IMG/VR virus record: IMGVR_UViG_3300042465_008176
Location: 1-64,000 of that record
Strand: one strand, 5' to 3'
Origin: a virus
Length of the DNA: 64,000 bases
This document shows, one piece after another, positions 15,430-22,039 of this stretch (its first letter is position 1; the number at the start of each line of letters is the position of its first letter). The position numbers and the translations under genes were made by a program. The notes under the pieces are model-generated. The model did no database searches, was not told the origin of the DNA, and worked only from the letters and a program-made list of their open reading frames with translations.

Positions 15430-16535
15430 TCAACTCTGAAGAATTTAATATCAAGCCAGTCAAGATTGGTGCACTAAAAGAAGACTTTTTTCTCGTGACT
15501 CCAAATGATATGGGTACCACATGGAATGACGGCAATGCACGCTATCGTAGTGCAATTGTCCGTGTATCTGATGGTGCTGTTGTCTCTCAAGGCTTTGGCA
15601 AGTTTGTGAACTATGGCGAAAAGCCAGACTTTCAACCTTGGGATTCTTCATGGCCAATACAAGCACGTCACAAGATGGATGGTAGCTTGCTTATTGTTTC
15701 GCGCTATAAGGATGAGCTTATTGTTCGCACTCGTGGTACTGTTGACGCACGCCAATTGCCAAACGGACACGAGATTGAAGTCCTAATGAGTAAATATCCA
15801 CGAGTCTTTGACAAGATTAATCCATACTTGAAAGAATGGAGCTTGCTCTTTGAATGGACTACTCCTTCAAATATCATTGTCTTGCGGGAGCATGACGAGC
15901 CGACTCTCACTATGCTTGGCGCTGTGGCAAACGATACTGCAGAATATATGACTCAAGCTAATGTTGATGTCGTCTCATTTTTGCTCGATGTACCACGACC
16001 AACTCCATATTATTATAGCAGCATTGAAGAATGTATCCGTGATGTTGAAGCATGGACTGGCAAAGAAGGTGTAGTGATCTATTCACCTGACTTTCAGACA
16101 ATGAAAAAGATTAAGGCCGAAGCCTATCTAATGTTGCATCGTGTTGCAACTGGTGTGAAGGGTGTTAAGAATGTACTTGACTTATGGCTTGCAGCGCCTG
16201 AACGATATGCTAGTGTTGAAGCCTTTTATAAGTATGTTGAGTCTACTCTTGACTACGAGATTGCAGAAAAGATTAGCGATGAAATGCATGCTATAGTATC
16301 GGCATATCACGAGTTTGAAGCTGCGCATCGTGAACTGCTCCGCTTCATCTCTGTATATCATTCAACCCATGACTCCACTGCAGCAGACTATCGTAAGAAC
16401 TTTGCGCTGCTTGTGCAAGCGAATTATCCTGATTGGCGCAGTGGATTGGCATTCACTCTCTTCGTTGGCAAGACCATTGAAGAGCGTCAACTTAAAAATG
16501 CAATGCTTACTCTATTAGAAAATTATGGCAACTAA
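15426..16535 (+). CDS. rnlA: T4 Rnl1-like RNA ligase
   Basis: 369 residues, close to T4 RNA ligase 1 (374). Nucleotidyltransferase motifs in order: KMDGSLL (motif I, adenylated Lys at about resid 83), FEWTTPSN (IIIa), KEGVVIYS (IV) and KIKAEAYLMLH (V), followed by a helical C-terminal domain. It joins 5'-phosphate and 3'-OH RNA ends using ATP; in T4 this repairs tRNA cut by host anticodon nucleases. A large tRNA array, an RlaP-like protein at 24171 and a macro-domain protein at 14037 fit an RNA-repair role. Confidence 0.9.
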   Translation: MINSEEFNIKPVKIGALKEDFFLVTPNDMGTTWNDGNARYRSAIVRVSDGAVVSQGFGKFVNYGEKPDFQPWDSSWPIQARHKMDGSLLIVSRYKDELIVRTRGTVDARQLPNGHEIEVLMSKYPRVFDKINPYLKEWSLLFEWTTPSNIIVLREHDEPTLTMLGAVANDTAEYMTQANVDVVSFLLDVPRPTPYYYSSIEECIRDVEAWTGKEGVVIYSPDFQTMKKIKAEAYLMLHRVATGVKGVKNVLDLWLAAPERYASVEAFYKYVESTLDYEIAEKISDEMHAIVSAYHEFEAAHRELLRFISVYHSTHDSTAADYRKNFALLVQANYPDWRSGLAFTLFVGKTIEERQLKNAMLTLLENYGN

Positions 16536-16794
16536 AAATGATATTACTGGAGATAGCATCGCATCTCGTGTGGCGACTCAAAGCTATCGCGATGGCTGGG
16601 ATGCTATCTTCGCAAAGAAGACTGCAGAGCAATGGTTGAAAGATTCTGAGTTTGAGCATGTCTCTGCAATCATAGATCCTGACGGATGGCGCATGGATGA
16701 TACACCACTTGAAGCTCCATTGACACGCGCTGAATTTAGTCGGCGCTTAAACCATTGTACAATCCTAATGAAAAATAATCATGATTCGAATTAA
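16525..16794 (+). CDS. 89-residue hypothetical protein
   Basis: Mostly helical, with AIIDPDGWRMDDTPLEAPLT and a C-terminal LTRAEFSRRLNHCTI helix, a pattern seen in small phage proteins of unknown role. Overlaps the RNA ligase by 11 bases and the next enzyme by 14, so it is translated with them. Confidence 0.65.
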   Translation: MATKNDITGDSIASRVATQSYRDGWDAIFAKKTAEQWLKDSEFEHVSAIIDPDGWRMDDTPLEAPLTRAEFSRRLNHCTILMKNNHDSN

Positions 16795-17437
16795 GAAAAA
16801 TCGTAAAGACTATCACAACATCAAGTTTTGCAGTGACCTGCATTTTGGCCATGATAAAGATTTTGTCTATGCCAAACGCGGATTCAACAGCGCACGTGAG
16901 CATGCACTATGGCTCATTGACCAATTGGAGACACTGCACAGCGATGACCTGCTTGTGGTATTGGGCGATGTTGGTTTGAGTATCGGACCAGACTCTATTG
17001 CTGAACTTGTTCGTAGCCTTAAATGCGAAACACTTATGGTCTGGGGTAATCATAACAGCGGTGTTAAACAGCTTTATGATGCAGCACTGCCTGATGAATA
17101 TAAGAGCTGTGAAATTTATCCGCTGCGGATTACTCACAATGTGACAATGCTTGGAGACTCTGCGATGCTGCATGTTGACTCACGTCGTTACTATCTTACA
17201 CATATGTGTCCGCTTGTATGGCCTGAGCTAGGCCGCGGTGCAGTTACACTCTGTGGACATAGCCATGGCTCGCTCAAAGGTATTAATGCACATCACAGTG
17301 TACATGACATTTACGGGCCGATCCTTGATTGTGGAATTGAAAACACTCTCTCATATAACAAGAGTGCATTTTTCACGGTTGAAGAGGTGGACACCATTCT
17401 CTCAGGCCGAAAAAAAGCTGCAATTGATCATCATTAA
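16781..17437 (+). CDS. calcineurin-like metallophosphoesterase
   Basis: 218 residues. Motifs: CSDLHFGHD (residues 17-25), LGDVGLS, WGNHNSG and GHSHGS, giving the complete metal-binding set with Asn-His in the GNH motif. Distinct from the enzyme at 7503 (only the motifs agree). Adjacent to the RNA ligase, so a role in RNA end healing (removal of 2',3' phosphate) is plausible but unproven. Confidence 0.87.
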   Translation: MIRIKKNRKDYHNIKFCSDLHFGHDKDFVYAKRGFNSAREHALWLIDQLETLHSDDLLVVLGDVGLSIGPDSIAELVRSLKCETLMVWGNHNSGVKQLYDAALPDEYKSCEIYPLRITHNVTMLGDSAMLHVDSRRYYLTHMCPLVWPELGRGAVTLCGHSHGSLKGINAHHSVHDIYGPILDCGIENTLSYNKSAFFTVEEVDTILSGRKKAAIDHH

Positions 17438-17461
17438 GCCGTTTTAGGCGGTTTTTACAGA

Positions 17462-17502
17462 GTGAAAAACCTATACGTATCTATAGGTTTTTCACTTTTT
17501 TC
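17462..17502 (+). terminator. strong Rho-independent terminator
   Basis: 14-base perfect stem GTGAAAAACCTATA (17462) with TATAGGTTTTTCAC (17482), six-base loop, then TTTTTT. Ends the RNA ligase operon. Confidence 0.9.
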
Positions 17503-17522
17503 ACATTTTCATCATTTTTTGT

Positions 17523-17551
17523 TTTACAAGTATGTGTTTTTATGGTAGAAT
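17523..17551 (+). promoter_or_regulatory. sigma70-type promoter
   Basis: TTTACA at 17523, 17-base spacer, TAGAAT at 17546 (one change from consensus), then AATCATGTAACC. Confidence 0.8.
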
Positions 17552-17573
17552 AATCATGTAACCAAACCACATT

Positions 17574-17954
17574 ATGAATCTATCAGAAATTAAGCAAGCA
17601 GTTCGTGAAGGCAAAACCGTTCATTGGGGCACCACGGCATATGTCGTAACTCTTTTCGAGAAAGGCGGAGAGGAATATTGGAACATCAAATGTCCTTGGA
17701 ATAATTACTGCTTTGGCTTGACTGGTGCAAATGATACACTCGAATGCAAGGAAGAAGACTTCTTCATCGTGGCGTATTGCTCTCTCCCTTCACACGAAGA
17801 AATCTCGGAACAAATTTTAAAATTTGTAGATCTTTGCCTAAACACACCTGAGATGCATAACAGAGAATCACTGGATATGCTTATTGCCGATCTGCAGCAA
17901 TACCGAAACACTATTCCCACATGTGAGGAATATATGGAACAAAATCTGCTCTAA
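17574..17954 (+). CDS. hypothetical protein
   Basis: 126 residues. N-terminal strand-rich part (HWGTTAYVVTLFEKGGEEYW) then an acidic helical part. The opening MNLSEIKQAVREGKTVHWGT resembles small phage proteins that carry an unnamed N-terminal domain. Not recognised further. Confidence 0.65.
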   Translation: MNLSEIKQAVREGKTVHWGTTAYVVTLFEKGGEEYWNIKCPWNNYCFGLTGANDTLECKEEDFFIVAYCSLPSHEEISEQILKFVDLCLNTPEMHNRESLDMLIADLQQYRNTIPTCEEYMEQNLL

Positions 17955-17984
17955 GAACTCGTAACTCAAATAACACTATATATT

Positions 17985-18134
17985 ATGATCAACGAAGAAA
18001 TTGAATTTAATCTTATTGAAAAACGTATTCGCGAATTGAACAATATTGAGTGTCTCGACGAAGATCAACTATTTGAATATACCGAATTGCTTCGTCAGCG
18101 TTGGGAACTTATGAAATCAATTCTTTGGGGTTAA
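17985..18134 (+). CDS. 49-residue helical protein
   Basis: MINEEIEFNLIEKRIRELNN then an acidic helix; probably one helical hairpin. Not recognised. The next gene starts with a similar A-rich leader and MISEE, after which sequence character changes abruptly. Confidence 0.55.
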   Translation: MINEEIEFNLIEKRIRELNNIECLDEDQLFEYTELLRQRWELMKSILWG

Positions 18135-18149
18135 CATTAAACTTATATT

Positions 18150-18455
18150 ATGATCAGCGAAGAACGAGTTGAAACACTAAAGAGCGTCAAATCTCGCCAA
18201 GCCATTTGGACCGAATGGATGCGCCGCCTTGTTCGCTGGGGCTGGTTTGCATGTTTTCTTGGGAACCATGAGTGGTATCGTCGCCTCTACGGAGGTCTTT
18301 GGGCGCATGTCCACGTCGAGGAACCTTGCTACTCCTGCATGTGGCTCAACTGCCCCGTGGGTGCTGATGAAACCTACCGCGAATGGAACTGGCGCGGCAC
18401 TCCAGAGTTCCGCAATTACGATTCAGCGAACGCCTCTGTGGAGGCACGCCAATAA
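18150..18455 (+). CDS. chimeric first ORF of the cassette array
   Basis: 101 residues. The first ~27 residues (MISEERVETLKSVKSRQAIW) lie in phage-like AT-rich DNA; from about 18231 the DNA is GC-richer and carries the right half of an attC-like site (CCGCCTTGTTCGCT). The rest is Trp/Cys-rich (GNHEWYRRLYGGLW, CYSCMW) and ends in an attC left arm (NASVEARQ). It looks like a phage gene start fused to a captured cassette. No function recognised. Confidence 0.55.
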   Translation: MISEERVETLKSVKSRQAIWTEWMRRLVRWGWFACFLGNHEWYRRLYGGLWAHVHVEEPCYSCMWLNCPVGADETYREWNWRGTPEFRNYDSANASVEARQ

Positions 18456-18511
18456 CGACTATGAATACACCAACAGACTCCGAGGCGTTGCCTCTCACGA
18501 ATTGTTCGGCT
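18425..18511 (+). repeat. attC-like site 1
   Basis: Left core AGCGAAC with inner arm GAGGCACGCC; right inner arm GGCGTTGCCTC and right core GTTCGGCT. The arms pair as an imperfect hairpin with one extrahelical base, the attC signature. The loop holds ATGAATACACC, the start of the next frame. Confidence 0.8.
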
Positions 18512-18556
18512 TCTTTGATTCCGCACTTAACCTTCAAAGATTACAATGGAGGAACA

Positions 18557-18727
18557 ATGCGTGAGTGGCGAATCTTCTGCCAAAGCGGGTGCGGTGGTGA
18601 GGGGTTTTACTGTAAGACCAAGGCTGAATGCGTGGAACAGGCGTGGTCTGCTGGGTGGCGTGTTTTTAGTGGAAAGCCCAAATGTAATAATTGTCTGCCG
18701 AACAGGCAAGATCAGGAGCGGCAATAG
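18557..18727 (+). CDS. cassette protein, possible zinc ribbon
   Basis: 56 residues from ATG 18557, behind a Shine-Dalgarno (ATGGAGGAACA). Four cysteine pairs/singles (FCQSGCGG, FYCKTKAEC, CNNC) suggest metal binding. The same frame is open upstream to 18462, where an ATG sits in the attC loop, so a longer form is possible. The C terminus (LPNRQDQERQ) is encoded by the left arm of site 2. Confidence 0.6.
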   Translation: MREWRIFCQSGCGGEGFYCKTKAECVEQAWSAGWRVFSGKPKCNNCLPNRQDQERQ

Positions 18728-18827
18728 CCGTGTTCTGTATCGACATGTTCAATTTACAACAATATGAAAACAGAATCAGACTCAAATAACACGGCGGGCG
18801 CGGTTGCTCAGGAGCGACTTGTTCGGT
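18697..18827 (+). repeat. attC-like site 2
   Basis: Left core GCCGAAC, right core GTTCGGT; inner arms CAGGAGC/GCTCAGGAGC and GCCGTG/CACGGC pair. Loop of about 55 bases carries the ATG of the next gene. Confidence 0.75.
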
Positions 18828-19075
18828 GTGTTTGGAATAACCTAGCGGCTTCGCTAATCTGCACGCCCTTGCTCAGTGGAATCACTGTATTCACATACGG
18901 GCTAGGCGGTCATGCTGACTTAGTTGCATGGTGCGCTGCTGCCCTCGGACTGTCCGTTGGATGGATGGCGGGACTGTGTGGCGTGCTCGTTGTAATTTCT
19001 TCACCGAACGTCGATGTGATGGCATCGCTGCCGAACGCAAAGCACACGCACCCGCCCACTCAAAACCATGAATAA
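18764..19075 (+). CDS. cassette membrane protein
   Basis: 103 residues with two hydrophobic segments (about 28-48 and 55-82). The first ~20 residues (MKTESDSNNTAGAVAQERLV) are encoded within the right arm of attC site 2 and the last ~14 within the left arm of site 3. Not recognised; membrane proteins are common among integron cassettes. Confidence 0.65.
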   Translation: MKTESDSNNTAGAVAQERLVRCVWNNLAASLICTPLLSGITVFTYGLGGHADLVAWCAAALGLSVGWMAGLCGVLVVISSPNVDVMASLPNAKHTHPPTQNHE

Positions 19076-19117
19076 AGAACAGACTTCCAGCGGGTTGCGT
19101 GATGCGGCTTGTTGTGC
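19030..19117 (+). repeat. attC-like site 3
   Basis: Left core GCCGAAC, inner arm CACGCACCCGC; right inner arm GCGGGTTGCGTG with one extra T, right core GTTGTGC. The inner stem is almost perfect. Confidence 0.8.
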
Positions 19118-19346
19118 CGTTGATTTTGACGGGTGGCCTTTTGTGGTCACTATCGACCGCAACAGGATGGAACGCAGATATGTCCTGAGAACGGTTGATA
19201 CCACAGACGGATTGATGGCTGCAAGAAACGATCCGATGACGGGGGAAGAGTTCAGGGAACACTACGGATTCAGCGAGGAGTTCCCGCACGAATTTATTCA
19301 GCACAACGCCCAAGGTGACTTACAGAGTCCCGACAAAAAATCATGA
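19068..19346 (+). CDS. cassette protein, unknown
   Basis: 92 residues. N terminus MNKEQTSSGLRDAACC comes from the attC right arm, the C terminus HNAQGDLQSPDKKS from the next left arm. The middle (DFDGWPFVVTIDRNRMERRY) looks like a small alpha/beta fold. Overlaps both neighbours slightly. Not recognised. Confidence 0.6.
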   Translation: MNKEQTSSGLRDAACCAVDFDGWPFVVTIDRNRMERRYVLRTVDTTDGLMAARNDPMTGEEFREHYGFSEEFPHEFIQHNAQGDLQSPDKKS

Positions 19347-19398
19347 ATACACCAAAAGACCCAACGGGAGGCTGTTGTCCTCCACCGCCTTGTTCGCC
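19301..19398 (+). repeat. attC-like site 4
   Basis: Left core GCACAAC, right core GTTCGCC; inner arms AGTCCCG and CGGGAGGCT pair imperfectly. ATGAATACACC lies in the loop, as at site 1. Confidence 0.7.
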
Positions 19399-20011
19399 AT
19401 TTGTGGTTCACTGCAAACGGTCGAAGCATGACGTGTGTATCGGCAGGCCGTCGAAATGGGGAAACCCGTTTGAGATTGGGAAGGACGGCGACCGGGAAAC
19501 CGTGATCCGAAAATACCGTGAATGGGTAGTAACTCAACCGCATCTCATGGCTGCGCTGCATGAACTGCGCGGAAAAGTGTTGGGGTGCTGGTGCGCTCCG
19601 CAAGCCTGCCACGGGGACGTTCTTGTTTCTTTGGCGAACGATCAAGGTGAGGCACGGGCGGAAAGCGCCACTCCGATACCTCATAAACTCTCTAAGCACA
19701 TGGAAACTTCGACACACACCGCCCCGCCCGTTGTCCTCGACCACCTTGTTAGCTCTTCTTGGGCGATTCGGTTCCTCAAGGAATGTCCCACGGGATACAA
19801 GGAGGCGATTCGACGAGCAGGGGAACCCGTGGAAATATACGAAACCGACGAGACGGGAGATGTCCAGTGGGCGATTACGTTGGAGGACGGATTCTGGATG
19901 GATGCGCTACCAACTAAGGAGGAGGCCGAGAGTCTTGTGGCTGATATGGGATGGCCGATTATTGGAGCTAACGTCGAGGTAGCCCACGAATCGGGCGAGA
20001 AAAGATCATGA
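19343..20011 (+). CDS. two cassette genes read as one (DUF4326 + unknown)
   Basis: 222 residues crossing attC site 5. Residues about 20-97 match DUF4326 (VVHCKRSKHDVCIGRPSKWG, later GCWCAPQACHGDVLVSLA), a small phage/bacterial domain with conserved Cys/His. The frame then runs through the attC arm (NDQGEARAESATPIP) without a stop into a second gene whose own start is probably ATG 19700 (METSTHTAPPVVLDHLVSSS), an unrecognised acidic protein of about 103 residues. A read-through fusion made by cassette joining is the likely reason. Confidence 0.7.
   Translation: MNTPKDPTGGCCPPPPCSPFVVHCKRSKHDVCIGRPSKWGNPFEIGKDGDRETVIRKYREWVVTQPHLMAALHELRGKVLGCWCAPQACHGDVLVSLANDQGEARAESATPIPHKLSKHMETSTHTAPPVVLDHLVSSSWAIRFLKECPTGYKEAIRRAGEPVEIYETDETGDVQWAITLEDGFWMDALPTKEEAESLVADMGWPIIGANVEVAHESGEKRS
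19633..19754 (+). repeat. attC-like site 5
   Basis: Left core GGCGAAC, arm AGGTGAGGCACGGGCGG; right arm CCCGCCCGTTGTCCTCGACC, right core GTTAGCT. Strong pairing with one unpaired base. Lies inside an open reading frame. Confidence 0.8.
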
Positions 20012-20063
20012 ATACAAAACCAACTCCACCGCCCGATTCGTTGGGCTCACCGTCTTGTGGTGC
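19966..20063 (+). repeat. attC-like site 6
   Basis: Left core AGCTAAC; inner arms GCCCACGAATCGGGCG and CGCCCGATTCGTTGGGC pair over 16 bases with one extra T. The right core is degenerate (GTGGTGC), so recombination here may be impaired. Confidence 0.75.
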
Positions 20064-20367
20064 TTCTTCCGAACCCGAGTGGAAGCCCGACTACACAAAG
20101 ACCCCTCGCCGCGTGGTATGCGCTGCTAATCGGCACCGTGTGAACAAGCTGCTAATCATCTGCGGTGCTCGGCACTGGGACAAGCTCATGAGGGTGCAAG
20201 CCAATGCTATGGGTCACGACTTCAAAGCATGGGATCAAGGATTCGTGGATCAGTTCGGGGACTGGATGACCCGTGAAGAAGCGTGGATCGTCGCCGTCGA
20301 TCAGAACCAAGTCCGTCGACGCTGCGGGGGCGATGGCGAGCGGCTGTTCAGCGAGAACCTTTATTAG
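20008..20367 (+). CDS. cassette protein of a phage-associated family
   Basis: 119 residues. The blocks LIICGARHWDKLMR, QGFVDQFGDWMTREEAW and a final LFSENLY are those of a widespread phage/prophage protein of unknown function. N-terminal ~25 residues (MNTKPTPPPDSLGSPSCGAS) are encoded by the attC right arm. Finding a phage family inside a cassette hints at cassette traffic between phages and integrons. Confidence 0.75.
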   Translation: MNTKPTPPPDSLGSPSCGASSEPEWKPDYTKTPRRVVCAANRHRVNKLLIICGARHWDKLMRVQANAMGHDFKAWDQGFVDQFGDWMTREEAWIVAVDQNQVRRRCGGDGERLFSENLY

Positions 20368-20420
20368 CACAACAGCCAAGCACAGGCACGCCCAGCGTTG
20401 CTTGATGCGGAATGTTCGGA
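20367..20420 (+). repeat. attC-like site 7 (short type)
   Basis: Left core GCACAAC, arm AGCACAGGCACGCC; right arm AGCGTTGCTTGATGCGG, right core GTTCGGA. Only 54 bases long, with almost no loop, as in the shortest integron attC sites. Confidence 0.75.
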
Positions 20421-20435
20421 ACAACAAACAATAAA

Positions 20436-20633
20436 ATGAACCAACACCTCAAGAAAACAATCACAAAGATACGTCGTCAGCGAAGAAACGGAAGGTCTAA
20501 CAAGAAAAGCATTCAAAAAGGACACGTCCACAAATGGAATCTCGGATGCACAATCATTATCGGGAAAAGAACCCCCATGAGGTATCATTGGTGCTATTGC
20601 GGAGACCATAGAACAACTGAAATAAACTCATGA
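20436..20633 (+). CDS. cassette basic protein with CxC end
   Basis: 65 residues from ATG 20436. Very basic N-terminal half (KTITKIRRQRRNGRSNKKSI), then HKWNLGCTIIIGKRTPMRYH and WCYCGDHR, possibly a metal or nucleic-acid binding end. Not recognised. Confidence 0.55.
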   Translation: MNQHLKKTITKIRRQRRNGRSNKKSIQKGHVHKWNLGCTIIIGKRTPMRYHWCYCGDHRTTEINS

Positions 20634-20803
20634 CTGGTCTCGAAGAAATGACAGACAAAAACAGAGAAGAGAAAATAGCAAGGCTGCGAGTTCTCTGCCG
20701 AACGACAAAGATCTGGCGCGGCGGGCGCTGGACTCCGAATAAACCAAACAGGCAACTTCCCGCCGTTGCCAGCATTCACTTGTTAGCCTCTTACGAATTA
20801 TGA
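20630..20803 (+). CDS. small cassette ORF running through attC 8
   Basis: 57 residues, ATG overlapping the previous stop (ATGA) and TGA overlapping the next ATG. Its second half is encoded entirely by attC site 8. Tight overlaps favour translation, but the protein is not recognised. Confidence 0.4.
   Translation: MTGLEEMTDKNREEKIARLRVLCRTTKIWRGGRWTPNKPNRQLPAVASIHLLASYEL
20697..20788 (+). repeat. attC-like site 8
   Basis: Left core GCCGAAC, arm ATCTGGCGCGGCGGG; right arm CCCGCCGTTGCCAGCAT, right core GTTAGCC. Inner stem nearly perfect with one unpaired base. Confidence 0.8.
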
Positions 20804-20997
20804 AGAAACTCCGCAAACTAAAAACAGGTAGCCGCCAATGGCTTGCACAACTCATGGAAACCGTAATCGGGGAATGCCCCGAACTGGTCGAATGCGACCA
20901 TTGCGGGCGAGTAATCCGAAACGGGTATGTCTGCTGCCACTGCGGAAGCGATGACCCTGGTGAAAACATCATCCGCCCCGAGGAATTTCTTGGCTAA
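20800..20997 (+). CDS. cassette zinc-ribbon protein
   Basis: 65 residues. CDHCGRVIRNGYVCCHCG gives two CxxC knuckles of a zinc ribbon. Ends at the left core of attC site 9. Likely binds zinc; partner unknown. Confidence 0.7.
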   Translation: MKKLRKLKTGSRQWLAQLMETVIGECPELVECDHCGRVIRNGYVCCHCGSDDPGENIIRPEEFLG

Positions 20998-21123
20998 CGC
21001 CACAGCGCAGACACCGCCGATCTACAACCAAACAAACGACCAAAACACCAATGAACTCTGAATTGCCAAACGATACCCAAAACACCAGCAACAAGGCGGT
21101 TGATCTGCCGCGACTTGTTCGGC
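20992..21123 (+). repeat. attC-like site 9
   Basis: Left core GGCTAAC, arm AGCGCAGACACCGCC; right arm GGCGGTTGATCTGCCGCG, right core GTTCGGC. ATG of the next gene lies in the loop at 21051. Confidence 0.8.
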
Positions 21124-21395
21124 TTCTTGCGGTGGCTCAACCAGTGATGGAAGCATGGGCAAAATACCACGAACTGGACGAGTGGCATTGTCGCTGCGAA
21201 GACATGATCGGCACGGCATACCCGCGCAATCTCTGCCCCGTGTGCTGTGTGGAGTCCTCGATCAACTGGCGGGACGGTAAGCCGTATTACTACTGCCCCG
21301 ATCACGGCGAACTGGATGACCTTTATTCTGAGCCGAACGCACAAGGTGAGGCACGCGGCGAGAGCGCCACTCCGACCACGCCCAAACCTCAGTAA
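21051..21395 (+). CDS. last cassette gene, zinc-binding protein
   Basis: 114 residues. WHCRCEDMIG, CPVCCVE and YYYCPDHGELDD supply Cys/His clusters of a zinc-binding domain. N-terminal ~30 residues come from attC 9; the tail NAQGEARGESATPTTPKPQ comes from an unpaired left attC arm and is almost the same as the internal DQGEARAESATP segment of the 19343 ORF. Confidence 0.65.
   Translation: MNSELPNDTQNTSNKAVDLPRLVRLLAVAQPVMEAWAKYHELDEWHCRCEDMIGTAYPRNLCPVCCVESSINWRDGKPYYYCPDHGELDDLYSEPNAQGEARGESATPTTPKPQ
21332..21372 (+). repeat. orphan attC left half-site
   Basis: GCCGAAC followed by GCACAAGGTGAGGCACGCG matches the left arms of sites 4 and 5, but no matching right arm is found downstream before the phage genes resume. 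It could complete the isolated right half at about 18215-18237. Confidence 0.6.
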
Positions 21396-21400
21396 CTACC

Positions 21401-21559
21401 ATGGAAAATCAAATTGGTGATGACGAATGTGGATATTGGGAAAGATACGAATATGATGATGAAGGCAACGAGATACTACACGAAAGCTTGATCCAATCAT
21501 CTGTTAGACTTGAAGACGACGAAAATTATGAAACATTTACAAGACATCCCTTGCTTTGA
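21401..21559 (+). CDS. 52-residue acidic protein
   Basis: MENQIGDDECGYWERYEYDD and an acidic tail; phage-like AT-rich DNA resumes here. It overlaps the next gene by 32 bases in another frame. Not recognised. Confidence 0.5.
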   Translation: MENQIGDDECGYWERYEYDDEGNEILHESLIQSSVRLEDDENYETFTRHPLL

Positions 21560-21755
21560 TTGCGACGGCACTCTGCGTGTCGAATATCAGAAGTTCGACA
21601 AAACGGTCGAAGGACAAAACTATGTTGTGGAGAATGTGCCTGTTCATAAGTGTGACTCTTGCGGAGATGAAGTCTTAAGCTCTGCGGCATGTCGCTACAT
21701 TGAAGAACAGCTACCGCCTCGTCCACTGCGTGGCCCACGGCGCATCAAGGACTAA
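21528..21755 (+). CDS. YgiT/MqsA-type zinc-finger protein
   Basis: 75 residues from ATG 21528. CFDCDGTLRVEYQKF and ENVPVHKCDSCGDEVLSSAA are the two CxxC halves of the YgiT-type zinc domain found at the N terminus of MqsA antitoxins. The DNA-binding C-terminal half of MqsA is absent and no toxin gene is adjacent, so it may be a stand-alone zinc protein. Confidence 0.8.
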   Translation: MKHLQDIPCFDCDGTLRVEYQKFDKTVEGQNYVVENVPVHKCDSCGDEVLSSAACRYIEEQLPPRPLRGPRRIKD

Positions 21756-21783
21756 AAAAGTCTCCCCAAGGAGTATTTTTGTG

Positions 21784-21810
21784 AAAAAAATGCATTTTTT
21801 CGCATTTTTT
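21784..21810 (+). terminator. terminator-like A/T hairpin
   Basis: AAAAAATGCATTTTTT palindrome followed by CGCATTTTTTT, just before a promoter; a weaker GC hairpin (CTCC-CCAA-GGAG) lies at 21762. Confidence 0.45.
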
Positions 21811-21812
21811 TA

Positions 21813-21841
21813 TTTACAAGTGTGCATTTTTGTGGTAGAAT
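21813..21841 (+). promoter_or_regulatory. sigma70-type promoter
   Basis: TTTACA at 21813, 17-base spacer, TAGAAT at 21836, then AATCTTGTAACC. Confidence 0.8.
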
Positions 21842-21863
21842 AATCTTGTAACCAAATCACATC

Positions 21864-22016
21864 ATGACCGATAATAAAGAATACTACGAAATGTTCGCCG
21901 CCGTTCAAAGAGGCGAGATCACTCAAGAGGCTTGGGTTGACTACTGCATGAAGCTGCTCGCTGATATCATGGAAGACAACAAAGATGTCTTCATCCGTTT
22001 GAAGTACCGCGGCTAA
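21864..22016 (+). CDS. 50-residue hypothetical protein
   Basis: MTDNKEYYEMFAAVQRGEIT followed by an acidic helix with WVDYCMKLLADIM. First gene behind the promoter. Not recognised, although EYYEMFxAVQRGEITxExW-type sequences occur in other phages. Confidence 0.6.
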   Translation: MTDNKEYYEMFAAVQRGEITQEAWVDYCMKLLADIMEDNKDVFIRLKYRG

Positions 22017-22017
22017 A

Positions 22018-22039
22018 CGAACTCTGATACAATATCATT
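22018..22039 (+). promoter_or_regulatory. recurrent pre-start element, copy 2
   Basis: CGAACTCTGATACAATATC then ATT, ending at ATG 22040; differs from the copy at 4306 by one base. Confidence 0.55.

Larger units (their letters stand above)
18231..21338 (+). mobile_element. integron-like gene-cassette array (no integrase)
   Basis: About 3.1 kb, visibly richer in G/C than both flanks, with nine complete attC-like sites and a half site at each end. Each site has a left core such as GCCGAAC or GGCTAAC, a right core such as GTTCGGC or GTTAGCC, and imperfectly paired inner arms with an unpaired base. One or two short genes lie between consecutive sites, all on the same strand and with no internal promoters. 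No tyrosine recombinase is encoded in the window, so this is a cluster of attC sites lacking an integrase. Confidence 0.8.

Noticed and set aside
18231-21338. Shine-Dalgarno-linked operon of ordinary phage genes
   Set aside because: Paired attC-like arms recur between genes at nine places, which an ordinary operon does not explain.
18150-21400. Integron integrase
   Set aside because: No tyrosine recombinase motifs on either strand in or near the array.
21528-21755. MqsA antitoxin of a toxin-antitoxin pair
   Set aside because: Only the zinc domain is present, without the DNA-binding half and without an adjacent MqsR-like toxin.
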